NCBI RefSeq assembly: GCF_001420995.1
Contig: NZ_CP012184.1
Location: 1,720,501 to 1,784,500 of the forward strand
Length of the DNA: 64,000 bases
DNA from: Pseudonocardia sp. EC080619-01
Lineage (GTDB): Bacteria; Actinomycetota; Actinomycetes; Mycobacteriales; Pseudonocardiaceae
Direction: 5' to 3'
Both the position numbers and the translations under genes were made by a program. Below are positions 17,088 through 25,569 of this stretch, in pieces; position 1 is the stretch's first letter, and every line of letters starts with the position of its first letter. A model generated the notes under the pieces. That model saw only the letters and a list, made by a program, of their open reading frames with translations. It was not told the origin of the DNA and did not search any database.

Positions 17088-17687
17088 TCAGGCCGCGAGC
17101 GCCGGCAGCAGGAAGTCGCCGACGAGCTCGCGCACGCCCGGCCCGTCCGGGTCGAGCAGGTCCTGCCGCCCGATCATCATGAGCTCCAGGTCGGCCATCA
17201 CGCCGCAGAGCTCCTGCGGGTCGATCTCGGGCCGCATCTCCCCCGCCTCCTGGGCGGCGATCAGGATCGGCTCCCACACCTCGAAGGACAGCCGCTCGGC
17301 GACCTTCCCCGCGGTGAGGATCCCGCTGGTGGCGGACAGGTTGTCCGGCTGGAGCAACGCGCTCAGGATCGGGTCCCGCCGCCCGCCGCGCACCAGGTAG
17401 CCGAGCCCGTCGACGATCTTCGACGGGAAGTCGGGGCGACCGGAGATGTACTCCCGCGCCCGGACCCCGAAGATCCGTGCCCGGCGCGTGACGACCTCGA
17501 CGACGAGTGCGTCCCGGTCGGAGAAGTAGCGGTAGACGGTCGGGCGCGAGACGCCCGCCCGGCGCGCGACGTCGTCCATCGTCGTACGCCGCACACCGAA
17601 GTCCAGGAAGCACTCCTCCGCGGCCACCACCAGCTGGCGCCGGGCCTGCTCCGGCCCGCCCGCGAACGGCCCTCGCCCTCGTGCCAC
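17088..17687 (-). CDS. TetR-family transcriptional regulator
   Basis: 199-residue repressor with GTG start and HTH MDDVARRAGVSRPTVYRYFS. It is codirectional with, and 34 nt beyond, the ALDH/hydratase/thiolase/OB-fold operon, so it may be that operon's last gene and its autogenous regulator through the palindrome at 21675-21694 (inference). It lies tail-to-tail, 22 nt apart, with its paralogue at 16412-17065, an arrangement that suggests inverted duplication and divergence. Confidence 0.85.
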   Translation of the reverse strand: MARGRGPFAGGPEQARRQLVVAAEECFLDFGVRRTTMDDVARRAGVSRPTVYRYFSDRDALVVEVVTRRARIFGVRAREYISGRPDFPSKIVDGLGYLVRGGRRDPILSALLQPDNLSATSGILTAGKVAERLSFEVWEPILIAAQEAGEMRPEIDPQELCGVMADLELMMIGRQDLLDPDGPGVRELVGDFLLPALAA

Positions 17688-17721
17688 GTCCGGCCCCTCC
17701 CTGTCGAAAACCCCGTCGATG

Positions 17722-18147
17722 CTAGCTGGTCACACCGGTCGCGACCGGCTCGAACACCGGCAACACCTCGCCGGGGTCCTCGGGAGCCCCCGAGCGGACG
17801 AACCGTGCCCGCACCGGGTCACCGGCGCTGAGCGAGCGGGTGTCGCCGACCAGGCGCACGATGATCCACGGCCCCTCCGCCAGCTCCACGACCGCACTGA
17901 CGTAGGGCACGGCGTCGGCCAGGGCCGGGAGCGGGGCGCGGTGCACCACCGCCCAGCTGACCAGGACGCCGTCGCCGGAGACGGTCACCGGCTCGAGATC
18001 GGCCGATCCGCTCGCCGGGTCGGTCCTGGCCTCGGGGGGCAGCACCGTGCCGGACGGGCCGCGCTGCATCAGCAGCTCCTCGCGGGCCGCCGCGTCGTAG
18101 AACGCGGCGCTCGTGTCGTCCCGCTCGACCTGGGGGAAGCCGGTCAC
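17722..18147 (-). CDS. OB-fold (DUF35-like) thiolase partner lacking the zinc ribbon
   Basis: 141-residue protein whose C-terminal two thirds has the DUF35 OB-fold pattern (VVHRAPLPALADAVPYVSAVVEL, GPWIIVRLVG). In typical members an N-terminal ribbon has four cysteines; here the equivalent stretch (EELLMQRGPSGTVLPPEA) has none, so zinc binding is probably lost. Its GTG overlaps the stop of the thiolase-like gene by 4 nt, a classic arrangement for a two-subunit thiolase or retro-aldolase complex. The role is presumed to be structural or substrate-channelling for that partner. Confidence 0.75.
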   Translation of the reverse strand: MTGFPQVERDDTSAAFYDAAAREELLMQRGPSGTVLPPEARTDPASGSADLEPVTVSGDGVLVSWAVVHRAPLPALADAVPYVSAVVELAEGPWIIVRLVGDTRSLSAGDPVRARFVRSGAPEDPGEVLPVFEPVATGVTS

Positions 18148-19325
18148 CGTCCGCTCCTCTCGTGCGGGCTGAGCACCAGCGTGGAGTGGTGCTCGAGGAT
18201 CCCGCCGTTGCCGCTGACCAGCACGACGTCGTTCCGGGGCGCCTGGCGCTCCCCGCCGTCGGCCCGCGCCTGGATCACGGCCTCGGACAGCGGCGTGAAG
18301 CCCCACATGTAGTACGACGACAGCTGGCCGCCGCCGGTGTTGCAGGCCAGCGTGCCACCGGGGGCGAGGCGCCCGTCGGCGACGAACGCACCGCCCTCAC
18401 CCTTGGCGCAGAACCCGTAGTCCTCGAGGGTCACGAGCACCGTGTAGGTGTAGCAGTCATAGATCTCGGCGACGTCGACGTCGCCGACCCCGACGCCGGC
18501 CATCCGGAGGGCCTGCGGCCCGGAACGGGCGGCCGGGGTGACGAGACCCCAGTCGGAGCCCGCCTGCATCCGCCGCGGGGCGTGGGCCTGGCCGTAGCCC
18601 CACACGTGCACCGCGGGCCGCGCGAGCCCGGCCGCGCGCTCCGCCGAGGTCACGACGACCGCGACGGCGCCGTTGCTCACCAGGCAGCAGTCCAGCAGAT
18701 GCAGCGGATCGGCGATCCACCGCGACTCCTGGTGGTCGGCGAGGGTGATCGGCTCCCGCATCTGGGCCAGCGGGTTGCGCGTCGCCCACGACCGCTGCGC
18801 GACGGCGATCTCGCCGAGCTGCTCGGAGGTGGTGCCGTAGCGCTCCATGTGCCGGCGCGCGCACATCGCGTAGAGGATGTTCGGGTTGGTCGCGCCCGAG
18901 GCCACCGACCACCCGGCGTAGCCGCGCACGGGCCGGCCCCGGCCGCTGCGCTGCGGGGCGCCGTAGGTCGAGCCCGCGGACTCCTTGGGCTTCAGCGGGC
19001 TGTCCGCGAACACGCACGCGACGGTGGTCGCCGTGCCCGCGGCGACGGCCTGCGCGGCCTGGGCGACCATCACACCCGCCGTCGCGCCGAACGCGTTCAC
19101 CTGGTTCAGGACCGACAGGTCCTGCAGACCGAGGACGGCGGCGAGCCCGACCCCGACGTCCTGCTTGATCCCGGAGCTGACGAGCAGCCCGTCGAGATCG
19201 GTGAGCGCCAGGCCCGCGTCGGCGACGGCGCCGCGCACCGCCTCGGCCGCCAGCGAGGTCGAGGACCGGCCGTACATCTTGCCCATCGCGGTCGTGCCGA
19301 GACCGGCGATCGCCGCACCCGTCAT
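18144..19325 (-). CDS. Thiolase-like protein, Ltp2 retro-aldolase type
   Basis: 393-residue SCP-x/Ltp2-like thiolase-fold protein. The region AEIYDCYTYTVLVTLEDYGFC and the C-terminal NTGGGQLSSYYMWGF are close to the pattern of Ltp2-type aldolases, in which tyrosines replace thiolase catalytic residues. By family knowledge Ltp2 with its DUF35 partner splits beta-hydroxyacyl-CoA side chains, releasing a ketone or aldehyde and a short acyl-CoA. The neighbours fit: enoyl-CoA hydratase immediately upstream (zero spacing), an OB-fold protein overlapping downstream and an ALDH that could oxidise a released aldehyde. Reaction inferred. Confidence 0.8.
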   Translation of the reverse strand: MTGAAIAGLGTTAMGKMYGRSSTSLAAEAVRGAVADAGLALTDLDGLLVSSGIKQDVGVGLAAVLGLQDLSVLNQVNAFGATAGVMVAQAAQAVAAGTATTVACVFADSPLKPKESAGSTYGAPQRSGRGRPVRGYAGWSVASGATNPNILYAMCARRHMERYGTTSEQLGEIAVAQRSWATRNPLAQMREPITLADHQESRWIADPLHLLDCCLVSNGAVAVVVTSAERAAGLARPAVHVWGYGQAHAPRRMQAGSDWGLVTPAARSGPQALRMAGVGVGDVDVAEIYDCYTYTVLVTLEDYGFCAKGEGGAFVADGRLAPGGTLACNTGGGQLSSYYMWGFTPLSEAVIQARADGGERQAPRNDVVLVSGNGGILEHHSTLVLSPHERSGR

Positions 19326-20141
19326 CTAGCGCCCCTCCCAACGGGGAGCACGCTTCTCGGCGAACGCGGTCGGGCCCTCCCGGGCGTCCCGGCTGGCGAA
19401 CACGACCTTCATCGCGTCGTCGCTGAGGGTCCAGGCCGGGTCGTCCCAGTCGGAGCCGGCGTCGCGGGAGTGGTGCACGACCTGCTTGCTGTACTGCACC
19501 GACAGCGGGGCGTTCTCCGCGATCACGCCGGCGAGGCCGAGAGCGACGTCGAGGGCGGTGCCCTCGGGGGCGACCCGGTTGACCAGCCCGAGCTCGTGCG
19601 CGCGGTCGGCGGGGATCGGCTCCCCGGTCAGCGCGGCCTCCAGCGCGACCTTCTGCGGGATCTGCCGGGCCAGCCGGATCACCCCGCCCGCCGCCGCCAT
19701 CAGGCCGCGCTTCACCTCGGGCAGCCCCAGGGAGGCGGTCTCGTCGATCACGGCGACGTCGCAGGCCAGGACGATCTCGGTGCCACCGCCGAGCGCGAAG
19801 CCGTTGACGGCCGCGACGGTCGGCTTGTCCACCCAGTGCCGGGCGAGCCCGGCGAACCCCCGCTCCGGGTGGTCCCGGTCGTCGATCCGGTTGCCGCGGG
19901 CGACCTCCTTGAGGTCCGCGCCCGCGCAGAAGCCCCGGCCGGCGCCGGTGATCACCACGACGCGCACCTCGTCGTCGGCGCCGGCGGCGGCGAGCGCGTC
20001 ACCGGCCGCGACGGACAGCGCGGAGTTCACCGCGTTCATCGCGCGCGGCCGGTTCAGGGTGATCAGGCCGACGTGGCCGCGCCGCTCGTAGGTCGCGGCC
20101 GGCTCGTCGGGGGTCTCGGCCGGGGTGGCACTGCTGGTCAT
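19326..20141 (-). CDS. Enoyl-CoA hydratase/isomerase (crotonase family)
   Basis: 271-residue crotonase. Both catalytic glutamates of rat mitochondrial hydratase have counterparts: the Glu in GGGTEIVLACD and the Glu in LPEVKRG, and the oxyanion motif GFCAGADLKE is present. A true trans-2-enoyl-CoA hydratase is therefore likely. The ATG overlaps the ALDH stop by 4 nt and the next gene starts directly after its TAG, so it is tightly embedded in the operon feeding beta-hydroxyacyl-CoA to the thiolase-like protein. Confidence 0.88.
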   Translation of the reverse strand: MTSSATPAETPDEPAATYERRGHVGLITLNRPRAMNAVNSALSVAAGDALAAAGADDEVRVVVITGAGRGFCAGADLKEVARGNRIDDRDHPERGFAGLARHWVDKPTVAAVNGFALGGGTEIVLACDVAVIDETASLGLPEVKRGLMAAAGGVIRLARQIPQKVALEAALTGEPIPADRAHELGLVNRVAPEGTALDVALGLAGVIAENAPLSVQYSKQVVHHSRDAGSDWDDPAWTLSDDAMKVVFASRDAREGPTAFAEKRAPRWEGR

Positions 20142-21601
20142 CGGGACTCCGGGGTCAGGTAGACGGACTTGAGGTCGACGTAGGGGGCGAGGCCCTCCGG
20201 CCCGAGCTCGCGGCCGAGGCCGCTGGCCTTGACCCCGCCGAACGGCCCGAGGACGTCGAGCGCGTAGTGGTTGATGCCGACGGTGCCGGACCGGATCCGG
20301 TCGGCGATCGCCTGCCCCCGGTCGAGGTCGGTGGTCCACACGGTGCCGCCGAGTCCGTACTCCGAGTCGTTGGCGATCCGGACCGCGTCGTCGGTGTCGT
20401 CGTAGGGCAGGACGCACAGCACGGGGCCGAAGACCTCCTCGCGGGCGATCGCGCTGTCGTTGTCGACGCCGGCGAACACGGTGGGCTCGACGAACCAGCC
20501 CCGCTCCTGCCCCGCCGGGACGGCGCCGCCGGTGGTCACCCGGCCCCCCGCGTCCCGGCCCGCGGTGACCAGGCCGAGTACCCGGTCCCGCTGCGCCGCG
20601 CTGACCAGCGGGCCGATCCGGGTCTGCTTGTCGAGGGGGTCACCGACCGGCAGGGACCGGACGGTGTCGGTGATCGCGTCGACGATCTCGTCGTAGCGGC
20701 CGCGCGGCGCGAGGATGCGGGTGCACGCGTGGCAGGTCTGGCCGTTGTTGGCCAGCGAGACCTCGGGCAGCGCGGTGAGGAACGCGTCGAGGTCGGCGTC
20801 CTCGGCGAGCAGGGCGGCCGACTTGCCGCCGAGCTCGAGGGTGACGGGGCGGAGCAGCCGGCCGCAGACCTCGCCGATCGCCCGCCCGGCCGCGGTGGAC
20901 CCGGTGAAGGCGACCTTGTCGACGCCCGGGTGCGCGACGAGGTGCGCCCCCGCCTCCCGGCCGCCGGGGACGATGTTCAGCACGCCCGGCGGGAGCCCCG
21001 CCTCCACGGCGGCGTCGGCCCAGACGTAGGCGTCGAGCGCGGTCTCGGGGGCGGCCTTGAGCACCACCGTGCAGCCGGCGGCGAGCGCCGGGGCGATCTT
21101 CATCGCGGCGAGCGCCTGCGGGTAGTTCCACGGCGTCACCGCGGCGACGACGCCGACCGGGCCACGGCGGACCCGCACCCGGGCCAGCATGCCGGAGCGG
21201 ACGTCGTCGGCGTCGAGGCCCTCGGCGAGGCCCGCGTAGTAGTCGAGCATCAGCGGCGGGCTGAACCCGTTGGCGCCGATCGACAGCGAGCGGGGCATCC
21301 CGTTCTCGCGGCTGACGAGCGCGGCGGTGTCCTTGGCGCGGGTCTTCAGCGCGGCCGCCAGCCGGCGCATGACGGTCGCGCGCTCGGCGCCGGTCGTCGC
21401 CCCCCAGGGGCCCTGCAGGGCGTCGCCCGCGGCGGCCACGGCGGCGTCGACGTCGGCCGGGCCGGCCAGGGCCGCGCTGCCGAAGGCGGTACCGGTGGCG
21501 GCCTCCAGGACGTCGACCCGCTCCGTCCCCGCGGGCGGGACCCAGTCACCGCCGACGAAGAAGGTGCTGCGATCGACGGCGTTGGCGAGATCGTTCGACA
21601 C
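20138..21601 (-). CDS. NAD(P)-dependent aldehyde dehydrogenase
   Basis: 487-residue ALDH. Catalytic Cys290 lies in NNGQTCHACTRI, the general-base Glu256 in LELGGK, and the cofactor motif FTGSTAAG is near 232-239. GTG 21601 is chosen, with GGAG 8 nt upstream; a TTG at 21679 would place the start inside the GACA/TGTC palindrome and is rejected. It is the first gene of the operon ALDH, hydratase, thiolase-like, OB-fold, with TetR possibly last. Likely oxidises an aldehyde intermediate to an acid before CoA activation, or one released by the retro-aldolase. Confidence 0.88.
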   Translation of the reverse strand: MSNDLANAVDRSTFFVGGDWVPPAGTERVDVLEAATGTAFGSAALAGPADVDAAVAAAGDALQGPWGATTGAERATVMRRLAAALKTRAKDTAALVSRENGMPRSLSIGANGFSPPLMLDYYAGLAEGLDADDVRSGMLARVRVRRGPVGVVAAVTPWNYPQALAAMKIAPALAAGCTVVLKAAPETALDAYVWADAAVEAGLPPGVLNIVPGGREAGAHLVAHPGVDKVAFTGSTAAGRAIGEVCGRLLRPVTLELGGKSAALLAEDADLDAFLTALPEVSLANNGQTCHACTRILAPRGRYDEIVDAITDTVRSLPVGDPLDKQTRIGPLVSAAQRDRVLGLVTAGRDAGGRVTTGGAVPAGQERGWFVEPTVFAGVDNDSAIAREEVFGPVLCVLPYDDTDDAVRIANDSEYGLGGTVWTTDLDRGQAIADRIRSGTVGINHYALDVLGPFGGVKASGLGRELGPEGLAPYVDLKSVYLTPESR

Positions 21602-21674
21602 GAACCGGTCTCCATTCCGCGCCCGGTGGCGCTGCGTCGCGTCCGGCGAGCGGACGGTATCCGGCAGAATATGT

Positions 21675-21694
21675 GACAATCAACGTTGTATGTC
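21675..21694. promoter_or_regulatory. GACA-N12-TGTC palindrome upstream of the ALDH operon
   Basis: GACAATCAACGTTGTATGTC is a nearly perfect 20-bp palindrome with core CAACGTTG and outer GACA/TGTC, 74 nt before the ALDH GTG on the minus strand. It shares spacing and arms with 13653-13672. Likely TetR-type operator, also close to the divergent plus-strand hydratase gene. Confidence 0.6.
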
Positions 21695-21841
21695 TCACGG
21701 TATGCCACGCCGCAGTGCTTCCACGTCCGGCACGCGCCCGGGCATACTAAAACTAATGTCTTATGATTTATGGCCGGGTGCGCGGGAACGCCGTCCGGCC
21801 GTGTTGGCCCCGACCGGGGCCCCGGAAGCCGGAGGAAGGTC

Positions 21842-22756
21842 ATGACCGCGACCGACACCCCGCCTCGCACCCAGATCCGCTACGAGATCACCGGCGCGAC
21901 CGCACTGATCACCCTGGACCGGCCGGACCGGCTCAACGCCTTCACCGCGACCATGGCGGCCGAGCTGGTCGCCGCCTTCGACACCGCCGACGCCGACGAC
22001 GCGGTGCGCGCCGTCGTCCTGACCGGCGCCGGCCGCGGCTTCTGCGCCGGCGCCGACCTGGAGCGCGGGACCGACACGTTCTCCGGCGACTCCGCCGGCG
22101 CGCCGCGGGCCGACCACGGCACCGTCGACGGCGTGGCCCGTGACCTCGGGGGTGTCGTCGCCCTGCGGATCGCCGCCTCCCGCAAGCCGGTGATCACCGC
22201 CGTCAACGGGGCCGCGGTGGGGGTCGGCGCGACGATGACGCTGCCCTCCGACGTCCGCATCGCCGGCGACACGGCCCGGTTCGGCTTCGTGTTCGCGCGG
22301 CGCGGGCTCGTGCCCGAGGCCGCGTCGACCTGGTTCCTCCCCCGGATCGTCGGCATCTCGCGCGCGATGGAGTGGGTCAGCACCGGCCGCGTGTTCGACG
22401 CCGGGGAGGCCCTGGCGGGCGGACTGGTCTCGCAGGTCGTGCCCACCGGCGAGCTGCTGGACACCGCGCTGTCGCTCGCCGCCGAGATCGCCGGGAACAC
22501 CTCGCCCGCCTCGGTCGCGCTGTCCCGGAAGCTGCTGTGGGGCATGCTCGGCGCCGCGGACCCGTGGGAGGCGCACCGGATCGAGACGCTCGCGATCGAC
22601 GAGCTCGGGCGGGGTGGCGACGTGGCCGAGGGTGTCTCCGCGTTCCTGGAGAAGCGGCCCGCCACCTTCGGCGACCGCATCGCCGACCGGCTCCACCTGG
22701 TCCCGGACTGGCCTGCGGCCCCGGAGCCGGCCACCGCCGTGCGGAGCGACCGGTGA
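21842..22756 (+). CDS. Enoyl-CoA hydratase/isomerase-family protein, long form
   Basis: 304-residue crotonase. The oxyanion motif GFCAGADLERG is present and the Glu of LVPEAASTWFLP matches the second catalytic acid, but the first acid position (GGGxE in hydratases) reads GVGAT, so it is lost. This favours isomerase or other crotonase chemistry over simple hydration. ATG 21842 has CCGGAGGAAGG 4 nt upstream; an ATG at 21770 with TATGAT just before it is the alternative leaderless start. The stop overlaps the next gene by 4 nt. A degenerate CTA-like stretch lies around 21752-21766. Confidence 0.82.
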   Translation: MTATDTPPRTQIRYEITGATALITLDRPDRLNAFTATMAAELVAAFDTADADDAVRAVVLTGAGRGFCAGADLERGTDTFSGDSAGAPRADHGTVDGVARDLGGVVALRIAASRKPVITAVNGAAVGVGATMTLPSDVRIAGDTARFGFVFARRGLVPEAASTWFLPRIVGISRAMEWVSTGRVFDAGEALAGGLVSQVVPTGELLDTALSLAAEIAGNTSPASVALSRKLLWGMLGAADPWEAHRIETLAIDELGRGGDVAEGVSAFLEKRPATFGDRIADRLHLVPDWPAAPEPATAVRSDR

Positions 22757-23670
22757 CGGCGGGAGTCCGGGACGAGCCCGGCAGCCGCACCGTCCACCTC
22801 GACGGCGACGGCGTCCGGCTCGCCGCGGACCGGTGGGAGCCCACCGGTCCGGACCGCCGCGGCGCCGTGGTGCTGCTGCACGGCGGCGGCCAGACCCGCC
22901 ACTCGTGGCGGCACACCGCGCGGCGACTCGCCGCGGCGGGCTGGACGGTGCTGGCCCTCGACCTGCGCGGTCACGGGGACAGCGAGTGGTCCCCGGACGG
23001 CGACTACACGCTCGACGCGCACGTCGCGGACCTCCGGTCGGTCACCGGGACGTTCGACGAGCCCCCGGTCCTGATCGGGGCGTCGCTCGGCGGGATGACC
23101 TCGCTGCTCGCCTCCGGCACCGACCCGGGCCTCGCCCGCGGCCTGGTCCTCGTCGACGTCACCCCGACCACGGAACGGGCCGGGACGTCGGCGGTCACCC
23201 GCTTCATGCGGGACGGGCAGGAGGGATTCCCCTCGCTGGAGGCCGTCGCCGACGCGGTGGCCGCCTACAACCCGCACCGTCCGCGGCCCCGCGATCCGCG
23301 TGGGCTGCTGAAGAACCTGCGGCGCCGGGCCGGGCGCTGGTACTGGCACTGGGACCCGCGGCTCGTCGACGAGCGGCAGACCGCGCCGGAGACGCTGTCC
23401 GCGAACGAGCGGCGGGCGCGGGCGGCCGCGCGCGACCTGGCGGTGCCGACCATGCTGGTGCGCGGCGCCGGGTCCGACGTGGTCAGCCCGGCCGGTGCGC
23501 GCGAGCTGCTCGAGCTGGTGCCGGACGCCTGGTACGTCGAGGTCGACGGCACCGGGCACATGGTCGCCGGGGACGACAACGACGTCTTCACCGGTAGCCT
23601 GCTCGACTTCATGGAGCACGTGGCGGTCGGCGCGGCCGCCGGAACCGGACGACCGGAGGGACGACCGTGA
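22753..23670 (+). CDS. Alpha/beta-fold hydrolase
   Basis: 305-residue hydrolase. HGGGQTRHSW is the oxyanion loop, GASLGGMTS the nucleophile elbow (Ser near 115), and DGTGHMVAGDD carries the catalytic His near the C-terminus. The closest general type is the epoxide-hydrolase/haloperoxidase-like group, with Ser as nucleophile, so an esterase, C-C hydrolase or CoA-thioesterase role is likelier than epoxide hydrolysis. GTG start overlaps the hydratase stop (GTGA), and its own stop overlaps the next small gene, giving a three-gene coupled operon. Confidence 0.83.
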   Translation: MTAGVRDEPGSRTVHLDGDGVRLAADRWEPTGPDRRGAVVLLHGGGQTRHSWRHTARRLAAAGWTVLALDLRGHGDSEWSPDGDYTLDAHVADLRSVTGTFDEPPVLIGASLGGMTSLLASGTDPGLARGLVLVDVTPTTERAGTSAVTRFMRDGQEGFPSLEAVADAVAAYNPHRPRPRDPRGLLKNLRRRAGRWYWHWDPRLVDERQTAPETLSANERRARAAARDLAVPTMLVRGAGSDVVSPAGARELLELVPDAWYVEVDGTGHMVAGDDNDVFTGSLLDFMEHVAVGAAAGTGRPEGRP

Positions 23671-23813
23671 AGACCAACCTGACCTGCCCGTGCGGGGCCC
23701 GGATCCACGGCGAGGACGAGGACGACCTCGTCCGCCTGACCCAGGAGCACCTCGCCGCGAAGCACCCGGACCACGAGTACTCCCGGGACGAGATCCTCTT
23801 CATCGCCTACTGA
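23667..23813 (+). CDS. 48-residue cysteine-containing small protein (DUF1059-like)
   Basis: Begins VKTNLTCPCGARIHGEDEDD and has CPCG near 7-10, an acidic middle and His residues in EHLAAKHPDH. This resembles the DUF1059 group of small presumed metal-binding proteins. It starts with GTG overlapping the hydrolase stop codon (GTGA) and has GGAGGG 6 nt upstream, so translation is well supported despite its size. Function unknown; coupling to the hydrolase suggests an accessory or metal-linked role. A stem-loop follows 37 nt after the stop. Confidence 0.75.
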   Translation: MKTNLTCPCGARIHGEDEDDLVRLTQEHLAAKHPDHEYSRDEILFIAY

Positions 23814-23849
23814 CGGCCGCGCCCCGCAGACGCGCACCGAACCGGAGAA

Positions 23850-23871
23850 CGCTCGCCCGATCGCGCGAGCG
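23850..23871. terminator. Stem-loop ending the hydratase/hydrolase operon
   Basis: CGCTCGC at 23850-23856 pairs with GCGAGCG at 23865-23871 around an 8-nt loop. It lies between convergent genes. A longer outer pairing (CCCCGCAGACGC near 23822 with GCGTCTGCCGCGGGG near 23888) could enclose it. No T-run. Confidence 0.45.
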
Positions 23872-23934
23872 CCGCCGCATTCCGTGAGCGTCTGCCGCGG
23901 GGCCTGGAGCCGGGGTGGGGCGGCTGTGGGCGGG

Positions 23935-25569
23935 TCAGGGGGTGGGGGGTGTCTGTGCGGCGGTGGTGCGCAGGGACTCCAGGGTGACGATCTTGCGGCG
24001 GGGAGCGCCCGCGGCGCGACCGCCGAGCCGCTCGGCCCGGTCGATCGCCCGCCAGCCGGCCAGTCCGACCCGTCCGGGCCTGCGCTCGGCGAGGAGCCGG
24101 TCGAGGTCGGCCTCGGCGCCGGGCCCGGGGTCCGTGAGCCGGCCGGCCGCGTGGTCCTCCAGCAGGGCGGCGACGGTCTCGGCCGCGCACCCGCGGTTGG
24201 TCCCGATGACGCCGGAGGGGCCGCGCTTGATCCAGCCCGTCACGTAGTGGCCGGTGAGCGGCGCCCCGCCGGGCTCGTGCAGCGCGCGGCCCGCGGCGTG
24301 CGGGACGGCCGCGCGGTCGTCGTCGAACGGCAGGCCGCGCAGCGGCGTCCCGCGGTACCCGATCGCCCGGAGCACCAGCCCGCAGTCCAGCAGCTCGGTC
24401 CCGCCGTCGGGGGTGCCGAACCGGACCCCGGCCACCGCCCCGGCGCCGTCGTCGACGATCTCCCGCGGGGTGCGGCCGAAGCGCAGCACGATCCGCCGCC
24501 GGTCCGGGTCCGGCGTGCGCCCCGCGTACCGGGCGACCGCCTCGGACTTGAGCCCGGCGGCGTACCCGTCCACCGGGCCGGTGACCGCCTCGCCGTCACC
24601 GACGAGCACCTGGACCCCGTCGATCCGGTCCAGTGCGAGCAGCTCCGGGGTGCTGAACGCGCCGTGCGACGCGTCGCGGCGGCCCACCACGTGCACCTCC
24701 CGGATCGCGCTGTCCCGCAGCGCGTCCAGCGCGTGCGGCGCGATGTCGGTGGCGGCGAGCGCGGTCCGGCCGGAGACCAGGACCCGGGCGACGTCGAGCG
24801 CGACGTTCCCGTTGCCGATCACCACGGCCCGCCCGGTGTCCAGCGGGACGTCCCGCCCGGCGTGGTCGGGATGGCCGTTGTACCAGGCGACGAGGTCGCG
24901 AGCGGGCAGACTGCCGGCCAGGTCCTCCCCCGGTACGCCGAGCCGGCGCTCGCCGGAGGCACCGACCGCGTACACCACGGCGTGGTGCCGGGCGAGCAGC
25001 TCGCCGGTCGTCAGGTGCTCGCCGATCTCGACGTCGAGGTGCAGCCGGACCTGCGGGCGGCGCAGCAGCCGCTCCAGCCCGTCGCCGAAGCCCTTCGTCG
25101 CGCCGTGGTCGGGTGCCACGCCGAAGCGGACCAGCCCGCCCGGGACCGGGAGCCGGTCGAACAACGTCAGCGACACGTCGCCACCGGTCCGTTCCAGCAG
25201 CTCCTGGGCCGCGTAGTAGGCGGACGGGCCGGTCCCGACCACGGCGACCCGCAGCGGCCCGGCGGTGTGCCGCGGCGCCGGGGCCGGGCGCGGGGCGCGG
25301 TCGGGCGCCGGCGGGAACGCCTCGAGGTAGGTCTCGGCGAGGCGCAGGCTCGTGCGGCCCTCGACGTCGAGCGCGTGGTCGCCGACGATCGCGCCGACCG
25401 GGCACACGTCGGCGCAGGCCCCGCAGTCGATGCAGGCGGCCGGATCGATGTAGAGGCTCTCCGCCGTCGTGAACCCCGGGTCACCCGGCCGGGGGTGGAT
25501 GCAGTCGACCGGGCAGACGTCGACGCACGCCGCGTCGTTGCAGCAGGTCCGGGTGATCACGTGCGTCAT
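23935..25569 (-). CDS. fprB: FprB-type ferredoxin/ferredoxin-NADP reductase fusion
   Basis: 544 residues: N-terminal ferredoxin of about 75 residues with clustered cysteines (CCNDAACVDVCPVDC, then CIDCGACADVCPVG), followed by an adrenodoxin-reductase-like FAD/NADP flavoprotein (VVGTGPSAYYAAQEL for FAD, VVIGNGNVALDVAR for NADP, TGWIKRGPSGVIGTN near the C-terminus). It shuttles electrons between NADPH and an Fe-S partner. The ATG overlaps the stop of the molybdopterin oxidoreductase gene by 4 nt, so the two very probably form a functional pair, the reductase supplying or removing electrons. This is rarer than pairing FprB with P450s. Confidence 0.87.
   Translation of the reverse strand: MTHVITRTCCNDAACVDVCPVDCIHPRPGDPGFTTAESLYIDPAACIDCGACADVCPVGAIVGDHALDVEGRTSLRLAETYLEAFPPAPDRAPRPAPAPRHTAGPLRVAVVGTGPSAYYAAQELLERTGGDVSLTLFDRLPVPGGLVRFGVAPDHGATKGFGDGLERLLRRPQVRLHLDVEIGEHLTTGELLARHHAVVYAVGASGERRLGVPGEDLAGSLPARDLVAWYNGHPDHAGRDVPLDTGRAVVIGNGNVALDVARVLVSGRTALAATDIAPHALDALRDSAIREVHVVGRRDASHGAFSTPELLALDRIDGVQVLVGDGEAVTGPVDGYAAGLKSEAVARYAGRTPDPDRRRIVLRFGRTPREIVDDGAGAVAGVRFGTPDGGTELLDCGLVLRAIGYRGTPLRGLPFDDDRAAVPHAAGRALHEPGGAPLTGHYVTGWIKRGPSGVIGTNRGCAAETVAALLEDHAAGRLTDPGPGAEADLDRLLAERRPGRVGLAGWRAIDRAERLGGRAAGAPRRKIVTLESLRTTAAQTPPTP

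Noticed and set aside
21602..21679. TTG start for the ALDH at 21679
   Set aside because: It falls within the GACA/TGTC palindrome and adds residues without ALDH similarity; GTG 21601 has a ribosome site.
21752..21766. CTAATGTCTTATG near the plus-strand hydratase as a seventh CTA-N7-TAG site
   Set aside because: One half-site only fits (CTA-N7-ATG) and the flanks do not match the consensus, so it is left out of the set.
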